From JAPPHA01 sp963664045 (lineage in GTDB: Bacteria; Pseudomonadota; Alphaproteobacteria; Rhodobacterales; Rhodobacteraceae), in contig CAXXGT010000017.1 of NCBI GenBank assembly GCA_963664045.2, forward strand, positions 336,625-400,624: a stretch of DNA of 64,000 bases. The letters run 5' to 3'. Below, piece after piece: positions 36,902 through 46,393 of this stretch. The notes beneath the pieces were generated by a model. The model worked only from the letters and a program-made list of their open reading frames with translations, searched no databases and was not told the DNA's origin. Within the stretch, counting starts at the first letter, position 1, and every line of letters starts with the position of its first letter. A program made the translations under genes and the position numbers.

Positions 36902-37289
36902 CTTGACGCTCTTTCCGCGAAACAGAGAAACGGTCGCTGCTACAACCCATGAAGAGAATGAGGAAAAGTTTCGAGAGCGGTATTGACCTGAGAAAGATCC
37001 CCGGAACGAGCAGGGCAGGAGCCCCCCATTTCCAGTGGGGCGTGTTATCGGGAAAGGCAAACGGAAGGATTGTGGCGCATCGCTCACCGATGGCCCCGCC
37101 ACCGCCGCACCCAGTGATGTGGTCGTAGTATTCGGACTCATTGACGCTGAGCACCGAACCGTCCCGCCGCCAGCGGCAGCGGTCGGTCCTGTCCTGCTCG
37201 TATCCCAGTAGCGGCGCCACCTCGGTCAGCCTCCTGGACCTCACCTCGTCAGCCAGCCGCCGAAATCCGTGATCCGACTTCCTTTCCAT
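36897..37289 (-). pseudogene. Primase/relaxase-type (DUF3991-Toprim-like) N-terminal fragment
   Basis: The frame begins MERKSDHGFRRLADEV and contains LGYEQDRTDRCRWRRDGSVL and HITGCGGGGAIG, recalling the zinc-finger-like start of DUF3991/Toprim plasmid proteins (RW-R-GS-ISIN, then GGGGAID). After GGGGAIG the sequence stops resembling the family, so it is truncated. A second fragment of the same gene start lies at 33656 in opposite orientation. Confidence 0.5.
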
Positions 37290-37367
37290 CTTTCCTTCTC
37301 CCGAAAACGCCGCCCGCCGGGCGGGCTACCGGGAAAAGGCTACCGGGAAGGAAAGATGGCACAAGAC

Positions 37368-37410
37368 GGGTCAAAATTGGACGCCGATGCCGGGTCAAAA
37401 TTGGACGCCG
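37368..37410. repeat. Tandem 19-bp terminal repeats
   Basis: GGGTCAAAATTGGACGCCG occurs at 37368-37386 and again at 37392-37410. Short direct repeats with this TCAAAATT core at an element end are typical of IS21-type ends. The IS110 reading frame begins abruptly at the second copy. Confidence 0.45.
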
Positions 37411-37411
37411 C

Positions 37412-38221
37412 TTGACATCTGTCGAAGCGACCGGCCGCTATCACCGGGACCTGCACCGGAGCCTGCACGCCTCCGGTCCCGCGGTGGCGGTGGTCAGTCC
37501 CCTGAGGGCCCGGCGCTTCGCCCAAGCCGCAGGTCAGATAGCAAAGACCGATCCCCTCGATGCATCTCTGCTGGCATGGCTGGGCCAGGTCATGTGTCCG
37601 GACGCGACGGAACCGCTCGGCGACGAGCAGCGCCAGCTCGTCGACCTTTGCCGGGCACGCGCGAAGCTGGCCACGGACAAGGCCGCGTACGTCAATGCCA
37701 ACCGGGAATACGAGGCCTCCGAGGCGGTCGCAGCGACAGCCAACATGATCGCGCAGTTCGAGCAACAGATCGCACGGCTCGAGGACGCCATCCGCACCCA
37801 CATCGCGAACAACCCCGAATTCGCCCGCCGCACCAGGATCCTGCAGTCGATCAAGGGCTTCGGCGAAGTCACCGCAGCCGTGCTCTGTGCCGAGATCCCG
37901 GAACTCGGCACCGTAGACCGGCGCGCCGTTGCCGCCCTAGCTGGCCTCGCACCGTATCCCGATGACAGCGGGAAGCGAACGGGACAGAGATACATCAAGG
38001 GCGGGCGCATGCTCCCGCGCAATACCCTCTACATGGCCGCGACCTCCGCAATCAGGTTCAACCCCGACATGAAGAGCTTCTACGACCGGCTGATCGGCAA
38101 GGGCAAGGCACACAAGGTCGCCTTGACAGCGGTCATGCGCAAGTTGGTCATACTCGCCAACGTGCTTGTACGCGATGACCGGGACTGGTCGGCCATTGCT
38201 CCGGAACCGAGCATCGGCTGA
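37412..38221 (+). pseudogene. IS110-family transposase lacking its N-terminus
   Basis: A 269-codon frame that begins inside the RuvC-like domain: SVEATGRYHRDLHRSLHASG (catalytic Glu), AKTDPLDASLLAWLG (Asp pair), then the Tnp_IS110 C-terminal domain LQSIKGFGEVTAAVLCAEIP, LAGLAPYPDDSGKRTGQRYI with the catalytic Ser region. The first 40-50 residues, including the first catalytic Asp, were removed by the repeat ending at 37410. Confidence 0.8.
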
Positions 38222-38598
38222 AAGTCAGGCTTGTGGACAACCATGTGGATAAGTCAGGGATAACTTTCCAGTGATAGATCGAAAACCATGCATTTGGCCC
38301 TGAATCTGGGTTGACGCCAAACACGGATGCTACCGGAATCGACCCCAAGTGCGCTGCTGGAGCAGGTAGGTATGACATCCCCTGGCGGATGCCGAGCAGG
38401 CGGACGTCCCCTCCAAAAAATATGGAGAAGACAGAAAGATAAGGCAGAGAAGGAACAAAATCATTGTTTCACTGAATCCTTCCAGGATCTCCTCGCAGTC
38501 TCCCTCGAGCGGCGGCCGGCTCGGGCTCAGGCGGCTCATGCGCATGATCGAGGCCACCGCCGCCATCGATCACCGGATGGTCATCCACTGACGCGCGG
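38222..38598. other. Intergenic stretch with two DnaA-box-like sites
   Basis: TGTGGATAA (38244-38252) is an exact reverse complement of TTATCCACA, and TGTGGACAA (38232-38240) differs from it at one base. They lie directly downstream of the IS110 remnant. No replication gene is near. The remaining 330 bases hold nothing I recognise. Confidence 0.35.
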
Positions 38599-39300
38599 AT
38601 GATCGATTTCGCCGGCATCGGGAGAGTGTTTCTCGTGGGTGACATCCACGGGATGTTTCCGCCGTTCCACGCGTTCGCCCGGCGCGTGCAGGGCAGGGGG
38701 GTGGCCGTCGTGCAGGTCGGCGATTTCGGCCACGGGTTTCTCGATCGCCGCACGGCGGCGGGTGTCGCGGACTTCTTCCGGGAGAATGCCGGTACCTGCG
38801 GCTTCATCCGCGGCAACCACGACGACCCGGAGATCTGCCGCGTCATGCCGGGGTGGATCCCGGACGGGCACCATGACCCGGCCCGGGACATCATGTTCGT
38901 GGGCGGCGCGGTTTCGGTCGACCGGCACCTGCGCACCCGGGGGCTGGACTGGTGGGAGGACGAGGAGTGCCCGATCGCGGAGCTCAACGCGATCGTCGAC
39001 CGCTACATCGCGGTGAAGCCCCGCATCATGGTGACGCACGACGCGCCGGCAGCGGCGATCGAGGCGGTGTTTCCAAACGTCAGGCTGTTCCGCCCGCTGT
39101 CGCGGACGATGCAGGCGTTCGACGCGATGTTCGAATATCACCGTCCGGACGTCTGGATCTTCGGCCACTGGCACCGCTCGGCGTCCGCCGTCGTGGACGG
39201 CACGCGGTTCCAGTGCCTGGGCGAGCTCAGGACCTGCATGCTGTCCTGGTGGTGGCCCGGGGGGCCGGTTCGCCTGTGCGGCGGTTCGGAGTATGTCTGA
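38599..39300 (+). CDS. Calcineurin-like metallophosphoesterase
   Basis: A 233-residue phosphoesterase. All metal-site motifs are present: FLVGDIHGMF, VVQVGDFGHGF, FIRGNHDDPEI, IMVTHDAPA and WIFGHWHRSAS. There is no signal peptide, so it acts in the cytoplasm. The spacing between motifs is that of small PPP-like or YfcE-like enzymes; the substrate is unknown. Confidence 0.9.
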   Translation: MIDFAGIGRVFLVGDIHGMFPPFHAFARRVQGRGVAVVQVGDFGHGFLDRRTAAGVADFFRENAGTCGFIRGNHDDPEICRVMPGWIPDGHHDPARDIMFVGGAVSVDRHLRTRGLDWWEDEECPIAELNAIVDRYIAVKPRIMVTHDAPAAAIEAVFPNVRLFRPLSRTMQAFDAMFEYHRPDVWIFGHWHRSASAVVDGTRFQCLGELRTCMLSWWWPGGPVRLCGGSEYV

Positions 39301-39345
39301 GACGCTCCGCGCGGAATTCACCGAGGAAAGCAAAAGGAAACTGCA

Positions 39346-39690
39346 ATGACCTTGCCCCCGATCTTCCACTTCGTGTTTCAACTGTTCCGTCCCGCGATAT
39401 TGTTGCCCATGCTGGGCGGCGGGCTGTGCGCGGCCATGATCGTCGGGGCGGGCGATCTCGTTGCCCGGTCTGCCGGTTTCGAGTCCCTCGGGGGCCGCAT
39501 GTTCATTGCGGCGGCATGGGGCGTGACTGTCTTCGTCGTCATTCTGGGTCTTCGACCGCGTCCCGATCCCGAATTCGAAGTTCCCCCGATCTTTCTTGCA
39601 TTTTTCCAGGCCGCGGCGGCCATTGGCCTGGTGGTTGCGACGGCAATCCTGATTCTTGCCGCCCTGTTCATTCTGGCTTGCGTTGCCTGA
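39346..39690 (+). CDS. Small multi-span membrane protein
   Basis: A 114-residue protein with three or four hydrophobic spans (LFRPAILLPMLGGGLCAAMI, MFIAAAWGVTVFVVILGL, then AAIGLVVATAILILAALFIL). It is not recognised. It follows the phosphoesterase by 45 bp and AGCAAAAGGAAAC precedes its ATG, so the two may be cotranscribed. Confidence 0.6.
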   Translation: MTLPPIFHFVFQLFRPAILLPMLGGGLCAAMIVGAGDLVARSAGFESLGGRMFIAAAWGVTVFVVILGLRPRPDPEFEVPPIFLAFFQAAAAIGLVVATAILILAALFILACVA

Positions 39691-40100
39691 ATCACCTGGT
39701 TTTCCTCCTTTGCGTCGTCAATTTCATCATGTTGCGCAGGGTGAAGGACGTGAAGGTGGAACGGCTGGCGGGAAGTTCGGCACGGAACTACGCCGCGAGG
39801 GTCGGCCGGCCAGGCTGTACGGCGGCCCGGAGCGGATCTGAGACGGCATGATGAAGGAAAGCAGCGACAGTCCCCGGCTTGACCACGCGGTCAGGTGGCA
39901 TCCATGAGGGCGAGCAGCGGGGGCAGGAAGGAACTTGGTGGGAAGGCCTGGAAAGGAGGGTGGAATTCTTTCTGCTGGAACAAGAAATGAAACCATTTTA
40001 CAAATTGTGCAATGATACTCCATGTATTCGGAATATTTTTGTATTGAAATGCAACATAATGGGAGTTATATGCAATTGAACGACATTCTCGGGAGACAGA
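39691..40100. other. Intergenic stretch, probable promoter of the AAA gene
   Basis: About 410 bases. The last 130 (39960-40085) are clearly AT-richer than the surroundings and probably carry the promoter for the AAA ATPase; GGGAGA precedes its start. No gene is supported. Confidence 0.4.
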
Positions 40101-41318
40101 ATGGAGCACTTCCCGATAGTTCAAGCCCTATGCCGGGTGGCGATGGCAGACGCTTCGCCCGCACTGCGAAAGCAGGTGGAGCGGTTGCGGGATGTGCTCG
40201 CCAAAGACGGAAAAACCAGGCAAGCGGCTGCCTTGACAAGCCTTCTCAACGCTGCCGAACGTACGAAAGAGATGGCACCAACGCGGCTCGCGCGGTCGCG
40301 TACGCAAATACCTGGGGAATTGCTCGGCCCAAATACACCTCTTCCCGTCGATCGTGAAACCTCTGCACCACTGGCCGAGATATTGTTCCCGGCAGAAATT
40401 CACAAAGATGCACCTTTGTTTAATCCCACGGTTACTGCCGCGATCGCGACAATTGTAGAGGAATGGGACAACTTTGAGGCACTCTCCGCAGTCGATCTTC
40501 TGCCGCCAAAGACCTGTCTGATCTATGGTGCGCCTGGTACCGGCAAGACTCGCCTCGCACTGTGGATCGCCTACAAGCTCGATTTGCCGATGGTGGTGGT
40601 TCGGCTTGATGGCTTGATCTCGTCGTTTCTCGGGACGACCGCACGCAACATTGGAAATCTCTTTGCATTTGTGAACCGCCACCGGTGTCTCCTGTTGCTG
40701 GACGAGTTCGACGCCATTGCAAAGCTTCGCGACGACCCCCAGGAGGTTGGCGAGATCAAGAGGGTGGTAAATGCCCTGTTGCAGAACCTGGATGCGCGTA
40801 GGGATATCGGCTTCACCATTGGAATTACGAACCATGAGCGCTTGTTAGACCCAGCTGTGTGGCGGCGCTTTGAGGTTCAACTTGAAATCCCCAAGCCGGA
40901 TTTCCAGATGCGAATTGCGATTGCTCGCCACTTCATGCCGCCAACCGCCGCTCCGGATAGCCATATTCGGCTGATCGCGTGGTTTACCGAAGGATGTACC
41001 GGCGCCGAGATCGAATCCCTCGTCCGAACCTACAAGAAGGCCATGGCAGTCCGCGCTCAAAACCAGCAACGTCTGCTGGACACTCTACGGCAATTCGCGA
41101 CGCTCAACAGCGCTCGTATAGACACCCGGCGGCGCACCCTCTTGTTCGGCAAAGCGGCGGACCTGTTTCGCGCTATGAAAGATGATCCCGAACTCAGCTT
41201 TTCACTTGCCGATATCGGAGAAGTCGCCGGACGAGATAAGTCCACAATAAGCCGTCAACTCGGGAAACTTGGGGAGTGCCAACCTAAAAGTAACGGCGAG
41301 GTAAGTGCCGATGGCTAG
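40101..41318 (+). CDS. AAA-family ATPase, partner of a subtilase
   Basis: A 405-residue AAA ATPase. After an N-terminal helical region the core has Walker A IYGAPGTGKTRLALWIA, Walker B CLLLLDEFDAIAKLRDD and the second-region TIGITNHERLLDPAVWRRFE (sensor 1/arginine finger). The C-terminal tail DIGEVAGRDKSTISRQLGK is helix-turn-helix-like. The next gene overlaps by 8 bp and encodes the start of a subtilisin-like protease; this ATPase/S8 pairing is a recurring two-gene unit in bacteria. The ATPase itself is intact. Confidence 0.88.
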   Translation: MEHFPIVQALCRVAMADASPALRKQVERLRDVLAKDGKTRQAAALTSLLNAAERTKEMAPTRLARSRTQIPGELLGPNTPLPVDRETSAPLAEILFPAEIHKDAPLFNPTVTAAIATIVEEWDNFEALSAVDLLPPKTCLIYGAPGTGKTRLALWIAYKLDLPMVVVRLDGLISSFLGTTARNIGNLFAFVNRHRCLLLLDEFDAIAKLRDDPQEVGEIKRVVNALLQNLDARRDIGFTIGITNHERLLDPAVWRRFEVQLEIPKPDFQMRIAIARHFMPPTAAPDSHIRLIAWFTEGCTGAEIESLVRTYKKAMAVRAQNQQRLLDTLRQFATLNSARIDTRRRTLLFGKAADLFRAMKDDPELSFSLADIGEVAGRDKSTISRQLGKLGECQPKSNGEVSADG

Positions 41319-41663
41319 CCCGATCCAGATCGTCCTCAATACCGAGAATTACGAGGAGACCCGAGAAACCTCCGGTGGGGCCCGAAAAAGGATTTCTTTG
41401 CAAATCGCGATCGGGCGTTTCGAGAACACAAAGCGCTCCTCATCGCACAGCTCAGAGCCATCGCAGAGGGATTGGAGGCCAATCCACAAACTGATTTAGG
41501 TTATGTGAAAGTGATCCTGCGCAGATCGGCATGGGCCAAAAGTCATCGGCCATTGAAGGCGCTTTTCAAGCCGGTTCGCACTCCAATCGTGGGCGGAGCA
41601 GACCTCGGCGTCGTTCTTGTCAAAACGCGGCCGCAGGAATTAATGTGCCTAGCCTTTACCTGA
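41311..41663 (+). pseudogene. S8 (subtilisin-like) peptidase, N-terminal fragment with frameshift
   Basis: ATG 41311 sits inside the ATPase stop region (ATGGCTAG). The frame reads MASPIQIVLNTENYEETRE, then needs one more A in the run near 41383 to continue DFFANRDRAFREHKALLIAQ and VILRRSAWAKSHRPLKALF. It stops at 41663 after about 115 residues, before any catalytic Asp/His/Ser motif. This is the typical N-terminal region of subtilases paired with AAA ATPases; the protease domain is gone. Confidence 0.65.
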
Positions 41664-41680
41664 GGAGGTACGGGGCAGGG

Positions 41681-41926
41681 GTGACCGGAGATAGGAATAG
41701 GCGACTGCTGGAATCTCCGAGCTATACAGGGCCCAGAGATATAAACACCTACCCGGAGTACAGTACCTCGATGCTGGATAGCCTGAATGAAATCGTGGAA
41801 CACGCCGAGGTTTGCCTGGCGGTACCCTACAAGCGGCACTTCGATGGAATATTTTATGAAGCGGCCATGCAAGGCTATCAACTTTACAAGGAAACTATCT
41901 TGGCCCTCAAGCCCCTTGAAGTGGAA
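41681..41926 (+). pseudogene. Small gene split by nested insertions, 5' part
   Basis: GTG 41681 is preceded by GAGGAGG at 41662. The frame covers YTGPRDINTYPEYSTSMLDS and HAEVCLAVPYKRHFDGIFYE, ending LALKPLEVE at the insertion point. The 3' part resumes at 53076. Joined, the two give an uninterrupted reading frame of about 133 residues ending FEPVNEATN. The protein is not recognised; it is helical and acidic with no membrane span. Confidence 0.6.
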
Positions 41927-41980
41927 GGGAGTGATTCCCCTATGGCGCGGTTTTTCGCGGATCAAGGTTGCAAAAGCGAA

Positions 41981-43424
41981 TCACGCGGCAAACGCCAAGG
42001 CCAGGTTGTCGTTGGAGGCTGTTGGCGGCTTCCATTGCTGCCAACTCCGGGCGAGCACAGCCCATGCCCGGTCGAAGCGATCCGACCTGAGCAGTGACCG
42101 GAACGTCAGCACGCCCTGGCCGCCGTCACGTCCCCAGCGTTGACCCGATCGCTTCATGCGGGAGTTGACCAGAAACCTGTTCGCGGCCTCCACCGCACCC
42201 GATCCGATCGGGTAGCCCGCATTGGCGACTTCACGGTAGTTCATGCGTTTCCGGTTGTTCCGAAAGAAGCCGAGCTCGCGAGCAATGTCGGTTCTGGCCT
42301 TTCCCTTCCGCAACAGGTAGCGGAGCGCGTCGATGACCTTTCCTGCCCCCTTGGGGTCGTGGCGAAGGACGTGGCGCCATTTCTCGAACCAGGCCTCTCC
42401 TTCCGCGCTGTCCGGACCGAAGGCGGCGTCGGCCGCGACCTTCATATGCTGGGTCACGTGCCAGAAGTCGATCAGCATGACATCGGGGCAGAGCGTGTCC
42501 AGAAATGTCATTGTCTCGGGCGCCATCGGCGATCGCCACCACCTTCAGGTCCTCCTTGCGCTCCAGCCAATGGAACGCTTCCCGGCTCACCTGCGCCTTC
42601 AGGCTCGTCTTGCCCCGCTCCGGGAGACGCCCGAAATAGCTGCTCTGCACCATGTTCCCATCGGCATCGAGCAAGGAGACAACGCCACTCGATGCCTCGC
42701 GCCAGCCCGCCTCGACCGCGTTGCCGTCCACCGTCTCCGCATTCATGCGGACCATGACCCCGTCGAGGGAGACAAGCAGCGCAGTCGCATCCTCGTGAAC
42801 CTCCTCTTCCGACCGCAGGTCCGCCAGGAGATCACCAGAGCAGTCCTCGAAGCGGCGCCCCGCCTCGGCGGTCATCTGTATCAGGGAACTCGGCGATGGG
42901 CCCATGCCGCAAAGCCGGACCCAGGCATCGGCGCTCTCGCGCGCACTCAGGTTGGCCATGAGATAAAGCGACAGGCCCGCCGCCGCAGGCGTCAGGCTGC
43001 TCTCGGTCAGGCCGAGCACACGCTCGGTCGGGAACACCGACGCGCCCCCGCCCGACGGACGGTAGCGCGCGCGGTCGTAGCCGACCGGGCCGAACATCGT
43101 CATCGCATGGCCCCTTGTGGCGTCGACCTTCCTGTAGGTTCGGCCGTCGACTTCCAGGCAGTCCCCATGATCGTCAATCCGCTCGAAGGCATCGCCGAGG
43201 ACCGCGCGGGCGAAGTCATGGATCACGTCGCGAAACACAAGCTCGGCCTTCAGTGGGTCCTGCATGAACATCACCGCAACATCATCTGCCATCCCACGGG
43301 CGGCGTCGGACCGGATCACCTCATTCTTCGCCCGCCTCAGGCGGTCACCTGCCGCCTCCATGACATCTTCGGCATCGTTGAGGGTGGAGTTGGCAAGGGG
43401 AGGTTCAGCCTGCAGGTTCTGCAT
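41981..43424 (-). pseudogene. ISKra4-family transposase, copy 2, one frameshift
   Basis: The frame from ATG 43424 is open through FGPVGYDRARYRPSGGGASV, SLDGVMVRMNAE and VVAIADGARDN. A shift of frame near 42510 is then needed to continue TMTFLDTLCPDVMLIDFWHV and GYPIGSGAVEAANRFLVN to the stop at 41981. The same shift exists in copy 1. It could be an old shared lesion or a recoding site (GGCGCCCGA region). A patch around 42418-42477 differs strongly from copy 1. Confidence 0.85.
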
Positions 43425-44246
43425 CGGAGTGCTCCTTTTTTGCCCCGACTTCGGAGCTTTTTTTGCTTTGGAGCACTCTACCATACCTGCCGCCCGGGGG
43501 CAGGAATTGAGCGAAAATCACCGGGTCATGGAAAAATGGCAGCCCATCCGGTGTTTTTTCGCGAAAACCGGTGAACCCGGAGATCACCGACGAACAGGCA
43601 GAGAAATAATCGCTTAATTACAGCGCACTAAAAAATGTGCAGTCCGCCATAGAGAATCCACTTTGCGCCAGGCCAAGCTCTGGCTGGGAGGAGGTAGAAA
43701 TGTAGATTGATACTGAAACCCAACATCGCGGTCCTGCGGGTGAAACCCCCGCCCGGTAAAGGCCAGCCAGCCAGCCGGAAGCGAGTGTTGCATGGCGTAC
43801 GGCAACGCGCGTCGTGAAGCGTACACAGCGGGCAGCGAAGCAACACTATTGAGCCTCGAAATCCGCAATGATGGTGCCTTCGTGGTAGTGGAAGCGGGGG
43901 CAGCACCGGAAACGCCGCCATGGCGAGGCGTGACGGGCCGTCCGGGGTCGCGGGAATGTTGCAAAGCTGTAGATGGACCGCCAGGGAACCTGGGAGGCCC
44001 GGTTCCGTCCGTGCGTGGAACAGGCTGGGGAGGGAATGCCAGCGAGATCAATCCAGACCCCGGTCCGGCATCGGTCCTGCACGATGCCGGGAGCGTTAGG
44101 AGCGGGAACGAACCCCAGCAGGATACGCACGGTACCGGACGGCGAAACAATAAGCCCACGGGAGGCGGGATCGGGAGTCGTAGCGCTCTGATAGTACCTG
44201 TGAAGGCGGGGAACCGAGTCCATCGGGACCCGGTGGAGGGAAACAC

Positions 44247-44451
44247 ATGGAGACGTCGAGCTTCGACATCGTGTCAACGAAACAAGCCCGGATAGCCGAA
44301 CTGGCGAGGACGTGCCCGGACATGGTGTTCACGACCTTGCACCACCACATTGACCTTGACTGGATGATCGTGGCCCTGAGCCGCACGCGAGCGGACGGGG
44401 CTGTGGGCATCGACGGGGTGACGGCGACGGACTTCGAAACCGACGCGGAGG
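44247..44451 (+). pseudogene. Group II intron A reverse transcriptase, 5' part
   Basis: METSSFDIVSTKQARIAELA is followed by the group II RT start region WMIVALSRTRADGAVGIDGV, ending FETDAE at the ISAs1 insertion. The remainder resumes at 51853 with the same 10 bases duplicated. Confidence 0.8.
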
Positions 44452-44708
44452 CAGGGTGAATCTGTTCTGTTTTTTTGCCGGTATGCGGGTTTGACGCGAT
44501 TGTCTTTCGCATTTCACCGTTGCGCCCTTTTTCACGTTAGGTGACGTCACATCGACCCCGGACAAGGCCCCACGGCACATGATTCTGCGCCCGGGGCTGT
44601 TTCCCGGTGGCGTTTCCGGCGATTTGGCGATTGCCGGACATGCCTGTTCACCCCCGTCTTCGAGGGTGGAGACAGGATAGGCAACTCAGGCGCGGGTGTG
44701 GTGGGTCT

Positions 44709-45544
44709 TCAGCCGAACGCCGTGCGCGGGCGGGTGTTGCCTGTCAATTTCAGCATGTCCAGGACCCGCCTGGGTTTTCGGGCCAGTCTGCGCGTGGTCT
44801 CGGCGACATTGTCGCTGGACGTCTTGATCAGGCCGATGGCGAAGCGCCGGAGCAGCGTGGCGTTCGCCGGGCCGTGGCCGGTGCGGATGCGGCTTCGGTC
44901 CTCGTCGAAGGTCATGTCGAGGATGTGGTGGTTGGCCTCGATCCCCCAGTGCCCGCGATTGAGGCAGAGCAGGCGCTCGGGTGTTGCCCTGTCCTCGGTC
45001 AGGCTGGTGATGCAGTAGGCCGTCTCCTTCGACTGTTTCCCGGTCTTGATCTCAAGGGTTTCGCGGTGGACCGCGAAGACCTGGCCTGTGCCGGGAAAGT
45101 CGGCGTAGTCGTTCAATTCACTTGAGACCCATATGGAGCGTTTCTCCTTGCGTCCGTGGTCGGGCTTGCACTCGGGCTCGACGAAGTCAGGCGCACGGCT
45201 GGCCATGATCTCATCGAGCGTCAGGCTGATATCAGAGAGCAGGGTCTTCTGGTTGCCCTTGACGGTGAAGGCGTAGTCTGCGCCGCGGTCGAGGAGGTAG
45301 GTGGCCAGTTTCCGCTGCGCCAACATGGCATCGGCGGTGATGGTGCGGCCGCTGATGTCGGGCAGCATGTCGAGCAGGGGGATGGCTGTGCCGATTTCGT
45401 TGGTGCGTTTCTCCTCGTCGTCCGCCCCCGGCCTCATTCCGACTTTTTTTTGGCGTAGGATTTCCTGCTGTCGTGGCCGACAACGCCCATGACATGGGTC
45501 TGCACGCCATCGGCATCGACGGCGCCGCGCATGGTCTTGCCGTC
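44709..45544 (-). pseudogene. ISAs1-family transposase, C-terminal part
   Basis: Continues from the fragment at 50770 across the IS66 insertion: joining them gives AIDGKTMRGAVDADGVQTHV. Downstream are TITADAMLAQRKLATYLLD, DYAFTVKGNQKTLL and NRGHWGIEANHHILDMTFDE, the DDE region of ISAs1. A run of eight A before G (about 45447-45454) shifts the frame by one base; a -1 slip there would restore it. The frame ends at 44709. Confidence 0.85.
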
Positions 45545-45727
45545 GTAAGCGGGTAAACTGCGACGTCCGTTGATTTTGCCCGGTTTCGGGTATCGTTTGG
45601 CTGCTGTGCCCGATGCTGCGGCCCTGGCATTCCCCGATTTTCCGCTGCCGTGCCGATTTTCCGTTTGACATGATAGGGCGCCGGGCCTATTTCCGGTGCG
45701 GTAAAACGAATCATCGGGGGATCGGCC

Positions 45728-46393
45728 ATGGGCGCATGGTTCGGATCGAAGGCGACATCGGGGCTGTGCCAGCCGCTCATTGCGGCCATGCCTCCTCATT
45801 CTGTGTATATCGAATCATTTCTGGGGGGCGGTGCGATCATGAAGCGCAAGCCTCCGGCCCTGCGCAACATCGGCATCGACCGCAACTGGCGTGCGATCGC
45901 GCGTTTCAGCTGTGATTATCCGGTCGAGCTTCACCACGGCTGCGCCCACGCGTTCCTGTCCGGCTTCGACTTCCAGGGCGACGAACTGGTCTACGCTGAT
46001 CCGCCCTACGTGCAGTCGGTGCGGCGCTCGCAGCGCCGCTACCGTTACGACTACGACGACGGCGACCATGTGGAGCTGATCCGTCTTCTGCGTTCACTGC
46101 CGGCCCAGGTGATGATCTCCGGTTATCCGAGCCGGCTCTACGACGAACACCTTTCCGACTGGCGCTCGATCGCGCTTCAGGTCAACAACCAGTCCTGCGT
46201 GGTCACCGAGAAGCTGTGGTTCAACTTCGAACCGGACCGGGTCCACTGGGCGCGCTTCGCCGGGCGCAACTTCACCCATCGCCAGACGGTGAAGCGCAAG
46301 GCGGCGAGTTGGGGGCGGCGCTACGCGGCGATGCCGCGGTCCGAGCGCCTGGCGGTCCTGGCGGCGATCATGGCTGTGGAGGCGGAGGAATGA
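45728..46393 (+). CDS. D12-class DNA adenine methyltransferase carried by IS66, copy 1
   Basis: A 221-residue compact N6-adenine methyltransferase. MGAWFGSKATSGLCQPLI corresponds to the N-terminal motif X region, YIESFLGGGAIMKRK to motif I (SAM binding), IGIDRNWRAI to motif II and LVYADPPYVQS to catalytic motif IV (DPPY). There is little room for a separate recognition domain, and the tail is basic (HRQTVKRKAASWGRRY). The ATG has GGGGGA upstream and the stop overlaps tnpC as ATGA. It is about 85 per cent identical to the copy at 57888. A role in transposition or element methylation is inferred. Confidence 0.88.
   Translation: MGAWFGSKATSGLCQPLIAAMPPHSVYIESFLGGGAIMKRKPPALRNIGIDRNWRAIARFSCDYPVELHHGCAHAFLSGFDFQGDELVYADPPYVQSVRRSQRRYRYDYDDGDHVELIRLLRSLPAQVMISGYPSRLYDEHLSDWRSIALQVNNQSCVVTEKLWFNFEPDRVHWARFAGRNFTHRQTVKRKAASWGRRYAAMPRSERLAVLAAIMAVEAEE

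Noticed and set aside
37368..37410. Tandem 19-bp repeats considered as a CRISPR array
   Set aside because: Only two units with a 5-bp gap, no spacers of normal size and no cas genes; better explained as an element end.
39879..40079. A 66-codon plus frame before the AAA ATPase
   Set aside because: It runs into AT-rich sequence that looks like a promoter, and has no ribosome-binding site or family match.
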